NCBI GenBank assembly: GCA_934307185.1
Contig: CAKRCJ010000004.1
Span: 1-26,398, forward strand
Reading direction: 5' to 3'
DNA: 26,398 bases
Source: an uncultured Roseburia sp.
Lineage (GTDB): Bacteria; Bacillota; Clostridia; Lachnospirales; Lachnospiraceae
Below, one piece after another: positions 23,680 through 26,398 of the stretch; within the stretch, counting starts at the first letter, position 1; each line of letters starts with the position of its first letter. Made by a program: the position numbers and the translations under genes. A model generated the notes under the pieces. The model saw nothing but the letters and a program-made list of their open reading frames with translations, had not been told where the DNA came from and did not search any database.

Positions 23680-24461
23680 TGAAAGATTACACAAACTATA
23701 TTTTTGATTTATATGGGACGCTGGTTGACATCCATACCGAGGAGAGCAATCCTCTCGTATGGAGCAAACTGGCACTATTTTACGGATATTATGATGCAGA
23801 TTATTCACCGGAAGAACTAAAAGAAAGATATCATGCACTTATTTCAATGAAAGAAGCAAATATGATGTCGGAAAAGGAAGATGATGCTCATGAGGCGCAT
23901 CCTGAGGTTAAGATTGAGGAAGTTTTCTTAAAACTTTTTGAGGAAAAAGGAGTGCAGGCGGATTTGACGCTTGCGGTTCATGCCGGACAGTTTTTCCGTA
24001 TTTTGTCTACCGATTATGTGAAGCTTTATGATGGTGTCATGGAATTATTGCAGGAATTAAAAAACAGAGGGAAAAAAGTATATCTTTTATCTAATGCACA
24101 GCGTATTTTTACGGAATATGAGATGCATACGTTAGGGATTGCAAAGTACTTTGATGATATTTTTATCTCATCAACTTGTGGGGTAAAAAAGCCGGACAGC
24201 AGATTTTTCCAAATGTTAATACAAAAATATAATCTTGATATAACAAAAAGCATTATGATAGGCAATGACGCGGTGAGCGATATTGCAGGTGCGAAGAGCG
24301 TAGGACTTGACACCTTTTATATCCATTCGAATATTTCGCCACAGTTAGAGGAAGAAGCTTATAAGTCAGAGGATGGAACGGTGAAAATCAGAAAAAAAAT
24401 GCCGGCGGCAGATTATGTCTTAGAGGAAATGGATATGGAAGCATTAAAACAGATGCTATAG
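23679..24461 (+). CDS. HAD superfamily hydrolase
   Basis: A 260-residue cytosolic HAD protein. Motif I is FDLYGTLVD with nucleophile Asp10; the usual general-acid Asp two residues later is Tyr12, a variant also found in haloacid dehalogenase-like members. A C1 helical cap (~18-105) follows. Motif II is LLSNAQ, the motif III lysine is in CGVKKPDSRFF, and motif IV is MIGNDAVSDIAGAKSVGLDT. Substrate is not predictable. Its ATG shares one base with the stop of the chemoreceptor gene and GGAGGG lies 12 bases upstream, so translation is probably coupled. A functional link to the receptor is not evident. Confidence 0.92.
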   Translation: MKDYTNYIFDLYGTLVDIHTEESNPLVWSKLALFYGYYDADYSPEELKERYHALISMKEANMMSEKEDDAHEAHPEVKIEEVFLKLFEEKGVQADLTLAVHAGQFFRILSTDYVKLYDGVMELLQELKNRGKKVYLLSNAQRIFTEYEMHTLGIAKYFDDIFISSTCGVKKPDSRFFQMLIQKYNLDITKSIMIGNDAVSDIAGAKSVGLDTFYIHSNISPQLEEEAYKSEDGTVKIRKKMPAADYVLEEMDMEALKQML

Positions 24462-24546
24462 GATAGGACATTGTTGTGTGATACTTTTGTGAAAAACTGT
24501 ATTGTAACATCAAAATATAATTCAAAATATACGGAGGATTAGCTAC

Positions 24547-26289
24547 ATGAAGGAAAAGAGAAAATCAAGTATTTTAGTAAAAATAATAATCCCGGTACTG
24601 CTTTTAGGGCTGGCAGGTCTTGTGGGTTCTGCAAGCACATTATCTTTACTATATAAAAATCAGCAGTCAAGCAACAAAGTTTCAGGGAACGGAGTAAATG
24701 CAATTGTTGCACTTGATGAGATTAATATTAAATTTGAACAGACACAGAAGCTTACATTGGCATATTGTACTTCAAGTGGGAATGAAGGACTCAAACAATA
24801 TGTAATGGAACAGCTTACAATTTATGCTGAAAAAGTAGAAAAATATGAAAATCAACTTCTTGAAATGGGGGATTTCTTTTCGCAGGAGGACATTGATATA
24901 TTAAATGAAACATTTGATATATTAGCAGATGCACAGCAGGAAACGCTGCAGATTATTGAGTTAGCAAATACGGACCCGGAAAGTGCGGCAGCAGAAGCAA
25001 ATAAGTCTATGCAGCAGTGGTCTGAGACGATAGCCGGGAATTTAGATACGGTAATTGAACATAATGATGACAGAATTGCAGCACTTACAGCAAACCAGAG
25101 GACAGAATACAGAAAAGGTTTTGTTATTGCTATGGGAATGATTGCTGCGATTGCGATATTATTTATAATTACAATTGTAATTATATACTGCGCTATTATA
25201 AATCCGCTTAAAATACAGAAAAATCAGTTATATGAAGTGATTGACGATATTAATGAAGGAAAGGGAGATTTAACCAAACGTCTTTCTGTTTTCAGCAGTG
25301 ACGAGATTGGAGCGTCTTCCGATGGAATTAATAAGTTTATTGAGACGCTTCAGGGAATTATGGCAAAAATAATTAAAAATTCCAATGTTTTAGATGGAGT
25401 AGTTGGAACGGTTGCAGGCAGTGTGGCAACCTCGAATGACAGTGCCAATGATATTTCAGCCATTATGGAAGAATTATCTGCAACTATGGAGGAAGTGTCT
25501 GCAACAACGAATAATGTAAGTTCTAGTACCGGTTCTGCGGAAGAAATGGTAAAGGATATGGCAGACCAGACGGAAGAACTTTCCAGGTATGCACAGGAAA
25601 TGAAGCAGCGGGCAGTGGAACTTGAAAAAGGCGCGCGGCAGAATATGGATAATACAAACTCTGTTATTAATCAGATTACTGAGGAGATGCAGGAGGCTCT
25701 TGAAAACAGTAAGAGTGTAGAGAAGGTGGCACAGCTTACAGAGGAAATTTTAAACATTTCCAGCCAGACGAACCTTCTTGCATTAAATGCGTCAATTGAG
25801 GCAGCAAGAGCCGGAGAGGCTGGAAAAGGGTTTGCGGTTGTTGCGGATGAAATCAGACAGCTGGCAGATTCCAGCCGTGAGACTGCAAATAACATCCAGA
25901 GCATTAATGAAATGGTAATCCGTGCGGTACAGGGCTTGATGAAATCTTCAGAGGAGATTATTGCTTATATCAATAAAACAATTCTTCCGGATTATGAGTC
26001 ATTTGTGAAAAGTGGTCAGCAGTACAGCGAGGATGCGGTGCATATTGATGAGTCAATGGCTGATTACGCACAGAACGCAAAACAGATTCTAGACCGTATG
26101 ACTGAGATAGCAACCGCAATTGAAGGAATCAGCCATGCAGTAGAAGAAAGTGCAAATGGTGTAACAGATGCGGCTATGAATGTGGATTCTTTGGTACATG
26201 CGATTTCAGCAGTGAATAGTCAGATGGATGAGAACAGTGCAGTGGCAAAGAACCTGAAAGAAGAATCGGAGAATTTTGTCAATGTATAA
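24547..26289 (+). CDS. Methyl-accepting chemotaxis protein with HAMP domain
   Basis: A 580-residue classical chemoreceptor. TM1 is at about residues 8-35 ([20 protein letters not shown]). An extracytoplasmic helical ligand domain follows (~36-188), resembling a four-helix bundle. TM2 is at ~191-218 and a HAMP linker at ~219-272 ([14 protein letters not shown]). The signalling domain has its tip at ~404-440: [20 protein letters not shown] and [20 protein letters not shown]. Ligand is unknown. ACGGAGG precedes the ATG, and a TATAAT-like -10 box occurs near 24515, but no clear -35 is present. It ends in front of a strong terminator. Confidence 0.96.
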   Translation: MKEKRKSSILVKIIIPVLLLGLAGLVGSASTLSLLYKNQQSSNKVSGNGVNAIVALDEINIKFEQTQKLTLAYCTSSGNEGLKQYVMEQLTIYAEKVEKYENQLLEMGDFFSQEDIDILNETFDILADAQQETLQIIELANTDPESAAAEANKSMQQWSETIAGNLDTVIEHNDDRIAALTANQRTEYRKGFVIAMGMIAAIAILFIITIVIIYCAIINPLKIQKNQLYEVIDDINEGKGDLTKRLSVFSSDEIGASSDGINKFIETLQGIMAKIIKNSNVLDGVVGTVAGSVATSNDSANDISAIMEELSATMEEVSATTNNVSSSTGSAEEMVKDMADQTEELSRYAQEMKQRAVELEKGARQNMDNTNSVINQITEEMQEALENSKSVEKVAQLTEEILNISSQTNLLALNASIEAARAGEAGKGFAVVADEIRQLADSSRETANNIQSINEMVIRAVQGLMKSSEEIIAYINKTILPDYESFVKSGQQYSEDAVHIDESMADYAQNAKQILDRMTEIATAIEGISHAVEESANGVTDAAMNVDSLVHAISAVNSQMDENSAVAKNLKEESENFVNV

Positions 26290-26315
26290 ATTAAAATAAG
26301 TGAAAGGCGGACAGT

Positions 26316-26373
26316 GAGGACTAAATTAGCACTTGTGATGGAATATTCCATCAGCTGGTTTGGTCCTCTTTTT
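26316..26373 (+). terminator. Long compound terminator after the second MCP
   Basis: GAGGACTAAATTAGC (26316-26330) pairs with GCTGGTTTGGTCCTC (26354-26368) through 15 positions including three G-U pairs, then TTTTT. A perfect 18-base palindrome (TGATGGAAT and its complement, 26336-26353) sits at the tip. Confidence 0.88.
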
Positions 26374-26398
26374 ATTTGAGAGGAGTGGCGAATCTTGA

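Overview
The window looks like chromosome from an endospore-forming, probably motile member of the Clostridia, most likely Lachnospiraceae. The reasons are the spoIIAA-spoIIAB-sigF operon, a T-box leader on valS, strong AGGAGG-type ribosome sites with some TTG starts, a moderately AT-rich base composition, two chemoreceptors and a FapA (DUF342) protein. The family placement is inferred from style and gene content, not from a search. Every convincing gene is on the plus strand. I see no tRNA, rRNA, CRISPR array, insertion sequence or phage gene.

Layout. (1) Positions 1-1916: the 3' end of an RND (AcrB/HAE1) efflux pump, overlapped by a TetR regulator and closed by a strong terminator. (2) Positions 2055-14181: eight tightly packed genes that form the most unusual part of the window. 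They encode a triple-AAA+ CbxX/SpoVK-like ATPase, a Sel1-repeat protein, an unrecognised 155-aa protein, a 1254-aa protein joining a ClpB-type AAA+ module to an FtsH-type AAA+ plus M41 zinc protease, a degenerate Hsp70-like protein, a soluble protein that appears to join a MotA cytoplasmic-loop-like segment to a FliG-C-like domain, a 70-aa coiled-coil protein and a zinc-ribbon protein. (3) Positions 14216-17215: a promoter, a T-box riboswitch and valS. (4) Positions 17318-18839: fapA with its own promoter and terminator. (5) Positions 18893-20588: a promoter, a 47-aa ORF, and a zinc-ribbon/TPR membrane protein, followed by a terminator hairpin. (6) Positions 20615-22118: the spoIIA operon. (7) Positions 22201-24461: a multi-spanning MCP-like receptor overlapping a HAD hydrolase. 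(8) Positions 24547-26373: a classical HAMP-containing chemoreceptor and its terminator.

How the genes work together. Region 2 reads like a self-contained protein-quality-control or complex-remodelling machine: unfolding ATPases, a protease in the same polypeptide as an unfoldase, an Hsp70-like fold with damaged nucleotide-binding motifs, and repeat scaffolds. The MotA/FliG-like member raises the possibility that a flagellar rotor-stator interface has been reused. I do not recognise this gene set as a named system, so its function is inference. Region 6 is the standard forespore switch: the anti-sigma factor/kinase SpoIIAB holds sigma-F until dephosphorylated SpoIIAA releases it. Region 3 couples valyl-tRNA synthetase expression to uncharged tRNA-Val.
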